From an uncultured Clostridia bacterium (GTDB lineage Bacteria; Bacillota; Clostridia; Christensenellales; CAG-138), in NCBI GenBank assembly GCA_946411635.1, contig CAMKES010000003.1:1-64000 (forward strand): a stretch of DNA of 64,000 nt. The letters run 5' to 3'. Positions 1 to 10,863 of this stretch are shown in pieces. A model generated the notes under the pieces. It was not told the DNA's origin, ran no database searches, and was given only the letters and a program-made list of their open reading frames with translations. A program made the position numbers and the translations under genes. The number at the start of each line of letters is the position of its first letter. Positions within the stretch are counted from its first letter, which is position 1.

Positions 1-138
1 CAAGAGGTTCTGGACGCGACGGGAGGAAGGTTCTCTTGACACCCTGCTAAGTATGGAAAGAGACCACCATTAAACATAAGCGATTGGTGACAATATGAAA
101 CACAAGGGGACGGTTCCTCTGTGTTGAAGCAAAACAGG

Positions 139-170
139 AAAAAAAGACTGCCCGGAGGCAGTCTTTTGCA
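139..170 (-). terminator. Rho-independent terminator for the downstream-facing minus-strand gene
   Basis: GC hairpin gactgcccggaggcagtc followed on the minus strand by a T run (plus strand aaaaaaagactgcccggaggcagtctttt). Confidence 0.7.
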
Positions 171-177
171 TTTCGTC

Positions 178-1113
178 TTATTTCACGGTGCGCTGCGAGA
201 TGCCGCGGATCATGTGCACGGTCCACTCGTGGTCCGAGAAGGTCAGCACCGAATCGCAGTACGGGCACTTGATGCTCTCGTTGACCGAAAGCGGCGCGCC
301 GCAGTTCGGGCAGTGGCGTTCGGAAACGCCCTCGTGCTTCGGGTCGGTGATCTTGCCGCTCGGACGCGACAGCGTGTATTCATAGGTCATGAATTTCTCC
401 GCCGTCTGGCTGCCGGAGAGCAGCTTTTTCGTCTCGTCGTCGAGCGTGTAGTCCGTGATGCGGGTGTAGAGGGAGGCGAGGATCACGTCGCTGCCGTTCT
501 CCTGATACCAGCCCAGAAGGTCCACCGACAGCACCGCGATGCGGTCGACGTAGTTGGTGCGCTTCGCCGCGCGGTACTGCTGCGCCTCGCGGTTGAACCG
601 CTGATAGAGCGCGTCCGCAAAGTACGGGCGCACGGGCTCGTAGTCGCGGCGCGTGCAGCAGTCCTGCACCTTGAAGTACAGATTCTCAAGCCGCTGCTTC
701 ATGTCCTCGGCGGAGAAGTTCGGATCGAGCTGCGTGTAATCCGCGATCGGCCGGAGCGTCGAAACGGCGGTACGTTCCGGACCGGGCGCGGGAGCGCGGC
801 GTTTCCTGATGGAGGTGATCACGCCGAAACCCACCGCGACGAGCACGATCAGAACGATCCAGAACGCAGCGATCTGACCGCCCGAGCACTTGCCGGACGA
901 CGCGGCCGCCTCGCTCGCGCCGCGCGCGCACTGGAACAGGATAAAGAGCCCTTCGCCGGAGCAGCCGTCGCTCGAACTGCTTCCGCCGTAATCGCCGCTG
1001 CCGGAAAAGCCGCCGCCGTCCGCCGCGCCCGCGCGCGGCGCAAGCACCGCGGAGATCACGAGCAGCAGACAGACCGTCAGCGCGGCCATCCACAATACGC
1101 TTCGTTTCTTCAT
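178..1113 (-). CDS. Membrane/secreted protein with Tim44-like domain and C-terminal zinc ribbon
   Basis: ORF track; likely start MKKRSVLW (1113). Signal/TM segment, GGGFSGSGDYGGSSSS linker, C-terminal CPNCGAPLSVNESIKCPYC zinc ribbon. Confidence 0.7.
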   Translation of the reverse strand: MKKRSVLWMAALTVCLLLVISAVLAPRAGAADGGGFSGSGDYGGSSSSDGCSGEGLFILFQCARGASEAAASSGKCSGGQIAAFWIVLIVLVAVGFGVITSIRKRRAPAPGPERTAVSTLRPIADYTQLDPNFSAEDMKQRLENLYFKVQDCCTRRDYEPVRPYFADALYQRFNREAQQYRAAKRTNYVDRIAVLSVDLLGWYQENGSDVILASLYTRITDYTLDDETKKLLSGSQTAEKFMTYEYTLSRPSGKITDPKHEGVSERHCPNCGAPLSVNESIKCPYCDSVLTFSDHEWTVHMIRGISQRTVK

Positions 1114-1310
1114 AGCGAACCTCCCGGTCAAACCGTTCGTTGTTACCATACAGTATAGCACGGATCCGCCGCGCTGTATAGAGGAAAATCGACGGAATAC
1201 GGCGGCGCAATTCGTCACAAAGATGTAAAATCATTGCAAATATCGGGCGCTTCGCGTTGACCGCGCATCCGCGGCGTGATACGATACGCGTGACCGGATA
1301 ACGAAACGAG

Positions 1311-1976
1311 GTGTTGGATATGAAGTGCAGGAACTGCGGCGCGGAGCTGGACGAGGGCGCCCTGTTTTGCCGCAAGTGCGGAACGGCCGTTCCGGAAACG
1401 AAGGAAGCGGCGCCGAAAAAACGCGCGTTCCGGCTGCCGGACGTTTCAAAGCTTCTGAAAAACCGCAGGGCGGCGATCGCGATCGGCGCCGGTGCGGCTC
1501 TGCTTCTGCTGATCCTGATCCTCTGCCTCACCACCTGCGGCGGAACGAAAACGGGATTCCGATCCGCGGACGAGGCGTTTTCCGCCGCGGTTGAAGCGCT
1601 TGAGGCCGGCGACGGCGAGCGGCTTTACCGGATGACGGAAACGTCCGCGGCCTTCCTCGGCACGCATCCGGAGACCTTCGGCGAGGGCGATTCGCCCGAA
1701 GCGGTCATGAAAGACTATTACAAGCGCCTTGCGAACAGCTTCGCGGCGCTGCGGAAGACCTACGGAACCGACGGCGCGGTCGAATCGCGGTTCGAAACGG
1801 AAACGCTGACCGGCTCCGCGATCTACGAATCGAACCGCACGCTCGGTCTCGAAGCGGAGGAATACGCGACGGCGAAAGGTCCGCTCACGGTCAACGGCGA
1901 AACGGTTTCGGACGCGTACCTCGTCGCGGCGAAGCTGAACGGCGAGTGGAAGCTCATCGTGCTGTATCTGTATTGA
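1311..1976 (+). CDS. Zinc-ribbon domain membrane protein
   Basis: N-terminal MKCRNCGAELDEGALFCRKCGT zinc ribbon, one TM helix, extracytoplasmic domain. Confidence 0.75.
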   Translation: MLDMKCRNCGAELDEGALFCRKCGTAVPETKEAAPKKRAFRLPDVSKLLKNRRAAIAIGAGAALLLLILILCLTTCGGTKTGFRSADEAFSAAVEALEAGDGERLYRMTETSAAFLGTHPETFGEGDSPEAVMKDYYKRLANSFAALRKTYGTDGAVESRFETETLTGSAIYESNRTLGLEAEEYATAKGPLTVNGETVSDAYLVAAKLNGEWKLIVLYLY

Positions 1977-1991
1977 TTCCGGATTCCGGAC

Positions 1992-2015
1992 AAACGCCCC
2001 GCGGGGCGTTTTTTC
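1992..2015 (+). terminator. Rho-independent terminator
   Basis: aacgccccgcggggcgtttttt. Confidence 0.75.
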
Positions 2016-2104
2016 TTGCCCGAAATTCTTGTGTTCGGAACGCTTTTCGTGTATACTGAATCTATCTTCTACGTACTGCGCGTCCTGCGCGGAAAGGATG
2101 TCCC

Positions 2105-4978
2105 ATGCGGCAACTGAAACGCCCGGTCTCTCTGCTTCTCGCTCTGCTGCTGATCTTTGCGCTCGTTCCGGCGGGCGTCGCGCAGACCGGTACGCTTACG
2201 ACCAATACCGGCACGCGCCACGAGGTCTGTACCGCGCTTTCCGCACAGGCGCAGGCGTACTATACCGCGGGCTATACGTACGACGAGATCGCCGCGCTTT
2301 CCGCGGATCCGAACGACCCGATGCACAGCGCGATGTTTACGAAACTCCATACGCTGATGGATACGACCATGACGAATTCCGTCAGCTACAGTTCGCTGAC
2401 GAGCTACTGGCCGAAGACGGACGCGAACAACGGCTCAAGCGACGCCGTGCTGTTCTATTCCGACGAGGTCAGCTCCAGCTACAACCGCGAGCACGTCTGG
2501 CCGAAATCGCGCGCGAGCTTTTATCAGTCGAACGGCGGCAGCGACCTGCATCACCTGCGCCCGACGAATAAGGATATCAATTCGACCCGCGGCAACATGA
2601 CCATGGGCAACGTCAGGAACGTCTACACCTCCTACACCCCGAAGGCGTACAACGGCAGGATCGTACTGTGGTACAACTCCGCCGCCGACCTCGTCGAGGT
2701 CAACGACAACATCAAGGGCGACGTGGCGCGCATCCTGCTGTACGTCTGGTGCCGATGGGAAGAGAAGAATCTGTACGAGAACGATCCGGATCCGTATTCC
2801 GCGCCCGGGGACACCGGCGGGAACAACGGACTGAAGGTCATCGAATCGCTCGACACGCTGCTCGAATGGATGGAGCTCGATCCGGTCGACACGTGGGAAA
2901 TGTCAAGAAACGATCAGTGCGAAAACGTGCAGGGCAACCGCAACGTGTTCATCGACTATCCCGAGTACGCGTGGCTGCTCTTCGGGCTCGAACCGCCGGC
3001 GGATTATTCAACGCCGAGCGGTGAAGCCGGAAACTATGAAACCTTTTCGATCACCGCGATCGCGAACAACGCTGCGTGGGGCAGCGTTGCCGTCACCGGA
3101 CGTACCGTGAACGCGACGCCGAACGCCGGGTATTATGTGCAGAACGCGACCGTTTCGCCCGCGGGCGCGGCGCTTCTGACGCGCTCCGGTAATTCCTTCC
3201 GCGTGACCAATATGACCGCGGACTGCACCGTGACGGTCGTCTTCGCGGCAAAAACGCCGGTCACCGTCACCTTCACGGATGCGATCGGTCTGAACGCGAC
3301 GACCGTGAGCACCTACGCGGGCGACGCCTTTACGCTGCCCGTCGGCGCGAACGTGACGGTCGGCGGCACGGAATACGTGTTCTTCGGCTGGGCGGACGCG
3401 AGCGTCGCCGACACGACGAACGTTCCGACCGTCCTTACGGGCGGCAGTCAGCACAGCGTGACGGAGGACACGACGCTGTGCGCCGTCTACCGCTACGGCG
3501 TGGAGGGCGGCACCGAAAACGAGTGGACACAGGTCACAAACGCCGCGGAGCTCGCAGACGGCGGCGAGTACGCGTTCATCGGCGTCCCGTTCGACAGTTC
3601 GCGGGAAAGCGGATTCGCGATGAACAACACGCCGATCAAGGAAGGATTCTGGTCCTACAGCGCGCTCGAAGACGTCACCGGTTCGTTCGACGCCGGCACC
3701 GCCGCGGTCAGCGCGGTCCCCGCGATCGCCGTCTGGAGAGCGGGACAGCTCGCGCCGGATACCTTCTCGTTCACGAACGCCGCGGGCGGGGAAGTGCTCG
3801 CGCTGCAGACAGGCAGCAACTCGTCCTATAAGAAATTCAACGTCTCCGCGACGCAGGCGTCGCTTTCGGATACCGCGACCTGCTGGCGCATCCGCAGCAT
3901 CTCGGACAATTACCGGATCAAGCTTTCGACCGACCTGTACAACAGCTTCTTCCTGTGCCTTGCGTATGAATACGACGATTTCGCCGCCTATTCGGGCGAC
4001 AATCAGGGCGCATGGGCGATCGCCGCGTGCTATATGCTGATGCGGACCGGCGGCAAGACCTATCATTACACCTCGTCGATCGGCGATACGCCGACGCCTA
4101 CGCCTACGCCGACGTCCACGCCTACCCCGACCCCGACGCCTACGCCGACGCCCACGCCGACACCCACGCCAACTCCCACGCCTACGCCGACCCCGACGCC
4201 TACGCCTACGCCGACGCCGACGCCGACGCCCACGCCGACTCCGACGCCGACGCCTACGCCGACGCCGACGCCCACACCGACGCCTACGCCGGTTCCCGAA
4301 CCGGTCGATCTGCCGCGGAACGGCGATTACGTCGTCCGCATTCGCGGCGGCTACGTGTCCGAGCATACGGAAACGGTCAACGGCGCGGACTGCCTGCGCG
4401 TGGATGTGTATCTCGAAGGCGTGACGGACGAGAGAATGCTTTCGTCTCTGCAGTTTAAGCTCTTATACGATTCGGAGCAAGTGACGTATGTAAAGCATCA
4501 GATACTGTCGGGGAATGGAGCGTTAGGCGCTTTCAATCCAAAGGTCGATGGATTGATTCAATACGCATATGTTTTTACGACCGGGATTATGATCGACGAG
4601 GATACGCCATTTCTGACGCTTTGGTTCACGGTCGCGGAGGAGCTCGGACCCGGCACGCAGATCGGCTTTGCGTTTTCCGAGCCGATCAAGGCGTATTCGA
4701 TTGTCGCGGGCAGCGACAGCGCGCAGAAGCGCTCCGTCGGCGCACAGCTGAAGCCGTACGGGATCGGGCCGATCTATGGCGACGCGAACTGCGACTGCGA
4801 GGTGACGGCGGCGGACGCGGCGACGATCCTGCGCGCGGCCGTGGGACTGCACGCGCTGTCCGAAGCGGGGCGTGTGAACGCGGACGTGGACGGAAGCGGT
4901 TCCGTGACGGCGGCGGACGCGGCGCTGATCCTGCGGCGCGTGGTGAAGCTGATCGACCGTTTCCCCGCGGAGGAATGA
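2105..4978 (+). CDS. Secreted endonuclease I (EndA/NucM-like) with repeat domains, Pro-Thr linker, cohesin-like module and dockerin type I
   Basis: Signal peptide; [29 protein letters not shown] endonuclease I motif; long (PT)n; C-terminal [23 protein letters not shown]...[23 protein letters not shown] dockerin repeats. Confidence 0.85.
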   Translation: MRQLKRPVSLLLALLLIFALVPAGVAQTGTLTTNTGTRHEVCTALSAQAQAYYTAGYTYDEIAALSADPNDPMHSAMFTKLHTLMDTTMTNSVSYSSLTSYWPKTDANNGSSDAVLFYSDEVSSSYNREHVWPKSRASFYQSNGGSDLHHLRPTNKDINSTRGNMTMGNVRNVYTSYTPKAYNGRIVLWYNSAADLVEVNDNIKGDVARILLYVWCRWEEKNLYENDPDPYSAPGDTGGNNGLKVIESLDTLLEWMELDPVDTWEMSRNDQCENVQGNRNVFIDYPEYAWLLFGLEPPADYSTPSGEAGNYETFSITAIANNAAWGSVAVTGRTVNATPNAGYYVQNATVSPAGAALLTRSGNSFRVTNMTADCTVTVVFAAKTPVTVTFTDAIGLNATTVSTYAGDAFTLPVGANVTVGGTEYVFFGWADASVADTTNVPTVLTGGSQHSVTEDTTLCAVYRYGVEGGTENEWTQVTNAAELADGGEYAFIGVPFDSSRESGFAMNNTPIKEGFWSYSALEDVTGSFDAGTAAVSAVPAIAVWRAGQLAPDTFSFTNAAGGEVLALQTGSNSSYKKFNVSATQASLSDTATCWRIRSISDNYRIKLSTDLYNSFFLCLAYEYDDFAAYSGDNQGAWAIAACYMLMRTGGKTYHYTSSIGDTPTPTPTPTSTPTPTPTPTPTPTPTPTPTPTPTPTPTPTPTPTPTPTPTPTPTPTPTPTPTPTPTPTPVPEPVDLPRNGDYVVRIRGGYVSEHTETVNGADCLRVDVYLEGVTDERMLSSLQFKLLYDSEQVTYVKHQILSGNGALGAFNPKVDGLIQYAYVFTTGIMIDEDTPFLTLWFTVAEELGPGTQIGFAFSEPIKAYSIVAGSDSAQKRSVGAQLKPYGIGPIYGDANCDCEVTAADAATILRAAVGLHALSEAGRVNADVDGSGSVTAADAALILRRVVKLIDRFPAEE
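4089..4292 (+). repeat. Low-complexity Pro-Thr linker encoded by tandem CCN-ACN codons
   Basis: Uninterrupted cctacgccgacgcc-type hexamer repetition. Confidence 0.9.
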
Positions 4979-4993
4979 TCCCGAAAACCGGAA

Positions 4994-5021
4994 AGACGGC
5001 GCTTCGGCGCCGTCTTTTTTT
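4994..5021. terminator. Terminator between convergent genes
   Basis: agacggcgcttcggcgccgtctttttt hairpin. Confidence 0.7.
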
Positions 5022-5679
5022 ATTTGCCGCCGGTCAGATAGGCGAGCACCCCGTCGGCGATCGCGTCGGCCAGGCGCTGCTGATACGCCGGCTCCTGCAG
5101 GCTTCGTTCGTCCTCCGGATTGCTCAGGAACCCGCATTCGACGAGCACGGACGGCACGGAGGGGATGCGCGTCACGTAGTTGTTGCCGGGGTTCGCAAGC
5201 CGCGCGTCGCGTCCGAGCGCGGCGGTCAGCGCGTCCATCACGCATTGCGCGAGCGCCTTTCCGCTGTCCGCGCCCGCCTGATAATAGCACATCGGCCCTT
5301 TCACGCGGCGGTCCGCAAACTTGTTCATATGGATCGAAACGGTGCAGTCCGCGCCCTCGGAGCAGAGGATCGCGCCGCGCCGCGCCATGTCGTCGCGCTT
5401 CGTATCCGCGAGCGCGTCCGGTCCGGTCCGGGTGCGCAGCACGAAGCAGCCGCGGTCCTCGAGCGCCCTTGCGACGCGTTCGCCGATCAAAAGCGTCAGT
5501 TCGGATTCCCGGACGCCCGTGTCGACGCCGATCGCGCCGCAGTCGCGTCCGCCGTGTCCGTAATCGAGGATCACGAAATACGCCGGCGGCTCCGTCCCGA
5601 GCGTGACGGGGGTGCACGGCGCCGCGGGCGCGCAGTTGAGAAGGAAAAAGGACAGAAGGAGCGTCAGCGTTCGTTTCAT
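5020..5679 (-). CDS. cwlD: N-acetylmuramoyl-L-alanine amidase (amidase_3, CwlD-like)
   Basis: ILDYGHGGRDCGAIGVDTGVRESELTLLIGERV, SIHMNKF and VLVECGFLSNPEDE motifs. Confidence 0.75.
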   Translation of the reverse strand: MKRTLTLLLSFFLLNCAPAAPCTPVTLGTEPPAYFVILDYGHGGRDCGAIGVDTGVRESELTLLIGERVARALEDRGCFVLRTRTGPDALADTKRDDMARRGAILCSEGADCTVSIHMNKFADRRVKGPMCYYQAGADSGKALAQCVMDALTAALGRDARLANPGNNYVTRIPSVPSVLVECGFLSNPEDERSLQEPAYQQRLADAIADGVLAYLTGGK

Positions 5680-5775
5680 GGTACAGTTTATGCGAAAAAG
5701 ACGGGCAATTACCGTTTTTATCCGTTGACAATTCCGAGAAAAGCAAGTAAAATAGTGGCGTTATCATGGAGGCAT

Positions 5776-5849
5776 GCGGGTGTAGCTCAGTGGCAGAGCA
5801 CCGGCTTCCCAAGCCGGCTATACGGGTTCGATTCCCGCCACCCGCTCCA
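5776..5849 (+). tRNA. tRNA-Gly (anticodon CCC), CCA encoded
   Basis: Cloverleaf gcgggtg...ccggc TTCCCAA gccgg...gggttcgattccc...cacccgc t cca. Confidence 0.92.
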
Positions 5850-5957
5850 AAAGCCGAGGCATCGGCTTCGGCGCCACCGACATGATAACGGTCGGCCCGC
5901 TGCCATTGCAGGTTCGGCGGGTAAAAATGAAAAAATATTTTTATAAGGAGAACTACA

Positions 5958-7169
<1,212 letters not shown>

Positions 7170-7186
7170 TCGAACCGAAACAAACA

Positions 7187-7211
7187 AGGGAGTCGCAGGA
7201 CTCCCTTTTGT
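7187..7211 (+). terminator. tuf terminator
   Basis: aagggagtcgcaggactcccttttgtttt. Confidence 0.7.
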
Positions 7212-7272
7212 TTTGCCGCAAAGACGGCGACAAAGAAAAAACCCTCCCGCCCGGGAGGGTCTTTTGTTCGGT

Positions 7273-7869
7273 TCAGTTCCGGAACGCTTCGAGCTTGTGC
7301 TTGACGCGCTGCATGGCGTTGTCGACGGATTTCAGCGGCTTTTCGATCGCCGCCGCGATCTGCGGATACGAGTATCCGTCGAGATACAGCCCGAGCACGC
7401 GCCGCTCCATGGGGGAGAGCACCTGCTCGAGATAGACCACGAGCCGGTCGAAGTTTTCGCGCCCGATGATGACCTCTTCGGGATCCGCCACACGCAGCGA
7501 GCGCACCGTGTCGAGCAGCGTGAACTCGCCGTTCGCTTCGACGGGGGAGCGGTTCAGCGAGATGTAGTTGTTCAGCGGCGTGTGCTTTTTGCGCGTCGCA
7601 TTCTTGATCGCGGACAGGATCTGCCGCGTGACGCAGACCTCCGCGAAGCTTTTGAACGAGGCCGCCTTGCCCGCGTCGTATTCGCAGACCGCCTTATAGA
7701 GCCCGAGCATGCCTTCCTGCACGAGGTCCTCGTGGTCCGCGCCGATCAGAAAATACGAATGCGCGCGCGAACGCACGAACTGCTTGTACCGTTCGTACAG
7801 GATGCGCTCCGCTTCGCGATCGCCCGCGCGGATGCCTTCGATCAGTTGTTCGTCGGTTCGTTCCGCCAT
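7273..7869 (-). CDS. sigH: RNA polymerase sporulation sigma factor SigH
   Basis: SigH-like regions 2/4; DLVQEGMLGLYKAVCEYD; LSPMERRVLGLYLDGYSYPQIAAAI; adjacent to rlmB-mrnC. Start MAERTDEQL at 7869. Confidence 0.9.
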   Translation of the reverse strand: MAERTDEQLIEGIRAGDREAERILYERYKQFVRSRAHSYFLIGADHEDLVQEGMLGLYKAVCEYDAGKAASFKSFAEVCVTRQILSAIKNATRKKHTPLNNYISLNRSPVEANGEFTLLDTVRSLRVADPEEVIIGRENFDRLVVYLEQVLSPMERRVLGLYLDGYSYPQIAAAIEKPLKSVDNAMQRVKHKLEAFRN

Positions 7870-7870
7870 G

Positions 7871-8950
7871 TTATTCCGCGTCCTGCCGCTTCTTTTCAAA
7901 CATCAGCACCGCCGCCGCAACGCCCGCGTTCAGCGAATCGATGTGTCCCTGCATCGGGATGGAAACGAGGAAGTCGCAGTTCTCGCGAACGAGCTTTGAA
8001 AGCCCTTCGCCCTCGTTGCCGATCACGAGCGCCAGCGGACCCTTCAGCGCCTGCGAACGCATGTCGCCGCCTTCCATATCCGCGCCGGCGACCCATACGC
8101 CCTCGCTCTTGAGCTGCGCGAGCGCCGCGGAGATGTTCACGACGCGCGCGATCTTCACGTATTCGGTCGCGCCCGCGCTCGCCTTGACCGCCGCCGCGGT
8201 GACCGACGCGCTTCTGCGCTTGCCGATGATCACGCCGTGCGCGCCGGCGCAGTCCGCGCTGCGGATGATCGAGCCGAGGTTGTGCGGATCCTCGACGCCG
8301 TCCAGCACGATGACGAACGGCGCTTCGCCGCGCGACTTCGCGTATGCGAGAATGTCGCTTACCTCGCAGTAGGTCACGCCCGCCGCGTATGCGACGACGC
8401 CCTGATGGTTCGCGGTCTTTCCGCCGTGACCGAACGGCATGCACAGCTCGTCCAGCTTTTTGCGGTCGACCTCGCGCACGACGAGCTTGCGTTCGCGCGC
8501 AAGCGTCACGATCTCGCCGAGCGAACCGTCGTGCTCAGCCGTGACGAGGATGCGGTCGATGCTGCGCCCGCTTTTGATCGCCTCGCGCACCGCGTTGCGT
8601 CCGATCAGCAGATACGGCTGTTCGTCGCGCTCGTTTTCGACCGGCGCGGGCGCGTACGGCTTTTTCGGCGCGTCTTCGCGTCTGCGGTCGTACGGCTTGC
8701 GGTCGCCGTCCCTGCGGTCGTACGGCTTTTTCGCGGGATCGCCCTTCGGACCGCCGGCGTTCTTTTTGCGGTGATCGCCTTCGTACGGCTTTCCGTATAC
8801 GGGCTTCGGATACTCGCGCTCGCCGTTCTCATAGCTGCGCTTGTTTCCCTGATACGGCTTCTTGCCGTACGGCTTTTCGTACTGCGTGCGCGTACGCGTG
8901 CCGAGCTCCTTCGAGCCGGGGCGTCTGCCGTATTCGTTTCGTTCGCTCAT
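7871..8950 (-). CDS. rlmB: 23S rRNA (guanosine(2251)-2'-O)-methyltransferase RlmB with basic/low-complexity N-terminal extension
   Basis: SpoU motifs LDGVEDPHNLGSIIRSADCAGAHGVII and LVIGNEGEGL..NAGVAAAVLMFE. Confidence 0.9.
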   Translation of the reverse strand: MSERNEYGRRPGSKELGTRTRTQYEKPYGKKPYQGNKRSYENGEREYPKPVYGKPYEGDHRKKNAGGPKGDPAKKPYDRRDGDRKPYDRRREDAPKKPYAPAPVENERDEQPYLLIGRNAVREAIKSGRSIDRILVTAEHDGSLGEIVTLARERKLVVREVDRKKLDELCMPFGHGGKTANHQGVVAYAAGVTYCEVSDILAYAKSRGEAPFVIVLDGVEDPHNLGSIIRSADCAGAHGVIIGKRRSASVTAAAVKASAGATEYVKIARVVNISAALAQLKSEGVWVAGADMEGGDMRSQALKGPLALVIGNEGEGLSKLVRENCDFLVSIPMQGHIDSLNAGVAAAVLMFEKKRQDAE

Positions 8951-9393
8951 CGTTCGGTCTCCTTTCCGGATTCATCGGATTGCTCCAGCGCGGCGCGCAT
9001 CAGTTCGCCGATGCGCGCGTCCTCGCCGGTCAGATACAGATATCCGAGCAGCGCTTCGAGCCCGGTCGCCACGCGGTAGTCGCGCACGCGCGCGTTTTTC
9101 GGCACGGTGCCGCTGTGCGCGTTGCGTCCGCGCCGGAACGCGGCCTGCTCCCGCTCGGAAAGCATCGGCGCGATCCTGCGGTACGCCGCCGCCTGTCCCG
9201 CGGCGCAGACGTGCTTCGCCGCGATCAGATGCAGCGCGTGCACCTGCGCCTGTACGGTTTCGGCAAGCAGCGTGCGCACGTACAGGTCGTAGATCGTGTC
9301 GCCGATGTAGGCGAGCGTCAGGGCGGGCAGCGACAGCGGATCGCCGCTGCGTTCGATCCCGAGCGCCGCCGTAATGTCGGAATGAATGCTCAT
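8947..9393 (-). CDS. mrnC: Mini-ribonuclease III
   Basis: LALAYIGDTIYDLYVR-type motif (LTLAYIGDTIYDLYVR), synteny with rlmB and sigH. Confidence 0.88.
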   Translation of the reverse strand: MSIHSDITAALGIERSGDPLSLPALTLAYIGDTIYDLYVRTLLAETVQAQVHALHLIAAKHVCAAGQAAAYRRIAPMLSEREQAAFRRGRNAHSGTVPKNARVRDYRVATGLEALLGYLYLTGEDARIGELMRAALEQSDESGKETER

Positions 9394-9495
9394 ACACAAT
9401 TATGATACCTTTTTTTGCGTCCGAACGCAACAGAAATCTGAAAAAAAAGGATCCTTCCGCGCAGGCGGAAGGACCCGTATCGCCGCTGCGGCGCG

Positions 9496-10347
9496 TTATA
9501 CGGTGCCGGTCACAACGACGGTCAGCGTGCCGGGCGAGACGGTGACGGCGCCGGTTTCGGGATCCTGCGCAAACGTCGCGGCGGGAACGGTCAGCGTCGT
9601 CGCGGCGCTGCCTGCCGCGGGCAGGGTCAGCAGCGCGTCTTCAAACGTGAAGTCCGTCACCGGCGCGCCGTTCACCGTGACGGCGACGTCCGTAAGCGGG
9701 ATCGGAAACGCGTCGGTGAGCTGAAGGCCGGTCGCGGGCTCGTTGCCGCTGTTCTCGACGGTGAACGCCGCCGTGAGCGTGCCGCCCGGGGAAACCGGAT
9801 CCGGCGTCATTTCCTTTTCGATCGTGAGGTGCGCGAACGAATCGACGGGTACGGTCGCGGACACGGTGACCGGATCGGCGCCGATCTCCGCCGTGTTCGT
9901 GATCGCGCCGCCCTGTGCCATCGGCGCAAAGCCATTGACCTGCGCCTTGTAGATCAGCAGCACGTCCGCGCCCGCGGGGATCGCGGGGATCGTGAACCGA
10001 ACGCCGCCCTGCACCGGCTCCGGCGTCAGCGTTTCGCTGAATTCGCCGTCGAGGTACAGCGCCGCCGGATCGACGGCGGTCAGAGGCGCGACGGGATCCG
10101 TTCCGCCTTCCGGAACGTATGCGCCGAGATCGTCCGTCACGGGGACGTTCGTGAGCGCGGTCTCGCTCTCGTTGCGCAGCGAGATCACGTAGGTGAGCGT
10201 CGACGCGGCGCGGTAGCTGCCGTCCAGCGCGCGCTTTTCGGCGTCGAGAGCGGCCGCGAGCTCCGTTGCGGCAACGTTCGATCGCACGGACGCCGTCGTT
10301 GCGCCGTACGTGTATGTCAGGTTCGCCTGATTGGTGATGATAGCCAT
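9496..10347 (-). CDS. DUF11-type repeat protein
   Basis: TYVISLRNESETALTNVPVTDDL and LTAAFTVENSGNEPATGLQLTD repeats typical of DUF11 proteins. Confidence 0.7.
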   Translation of the reverse strand: MAIITNQANLTYTYGATTASVRSNVAATELAAALDAEKRALDGSYRAASTLTYVISLRNESETALTNVPVTDDLGAYVPEGGTDPVAPLTAVDPAALYLDGEFSETLTPEPVQGGVRFTIPAIPAGADVLLIYKAQVNGFAPMAQGGAITNTAEIGADPVTVSATVPVDSFAHLTIEKEMTPDPVSPGGTLTAAFTVENSGNEPATGLQLTDAFPIPLTDVAVTVNGAPVTDFTFEDALLTLPAAGSAATTLTVPAATFAQDPETGAVTVSPGTLTVVVTGTV

Positions 10348-10455
10348 GTTCTTCTCCTTTCCGGACGGCGAAAGCCGCCCTGGGTATTCTATGCAAACCG
10401 GAAAAAAACGGCTACAAAAAGCGGACGCTTTCGCGTCCGCCCGGGGTTCAATTCG

Positions 10456-10848
10456 TTATTTGTCTTTGCATTCCTTTTTCTTCATCTGATACAGTCGCTG
10501 CAGGTACAGGACCGCGTCGGAAAGCAGCCAGATGATCGCGCCGAGCGCGATGCCGGACAGGAGCTTCGTCAGCACCTCGGTAAAGATCATGCCCGCGGAA
10601 ACGCCGCCGGTGATCAGCGTGACGAGGTACACGATCGAAACGAGCAGATAAAACGCCATCACGATCACGGCGAGCGCCTTGGCGATCAGGCAGAACTGCC
10701 CCTGGTCGAGCGCCCATTTGCGAAGCGCGTCCTTCACTTCGGCGGGCTTCTGCTCGGGTTCGGGTTCGGGATAGAGCGGCGCGCCGCACGCGTCGCAGCG
10801 GACCGCGTCGTCAGACAGCGATTTTCCGCATTTCGGACAATACGTCAT
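10456..10848 (-). CDS. Zinc-ribbon domain membrane protein
   Basis: MTYCPKCGKSLSDDAVRCDACGAPLY plus two TM segments. Confidence 0.7.
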   Translation of the reverse strand: MTYCPKCGKSLSDDAVRCDACGAPLYPEPEPEQKPAEVKDALRKWALDQGQFCLIAKALAVIVMAFYLLVSIVYLVTLITGGVSAGMIFTEVLTKLLSGIALGAIIWLLSDAVLYLQRLYQMKKKECKDK

Positions 10849-10863
10849 ATGCGTTCCTCCTTA

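Noticed and set aside
121-1158. Long ORF on the opposite strand of the Tim44-like gene
   Set aside because: Low-complexity Arg/Ala/Val-rich shadow ORF caused by high GC; the minus-strand ORF has clear domains.
4089-4292. Considered as a CRISPR-like or satellite repeat
   Set aside because: In-frame hexamer Pro-Thr coding repeat without spacers.
3008-4366. 452-aa minus ORF with long Arg runs
   Set aside because: Antisense of the (PT)n linker gene; composition is an artefact of the repeat.
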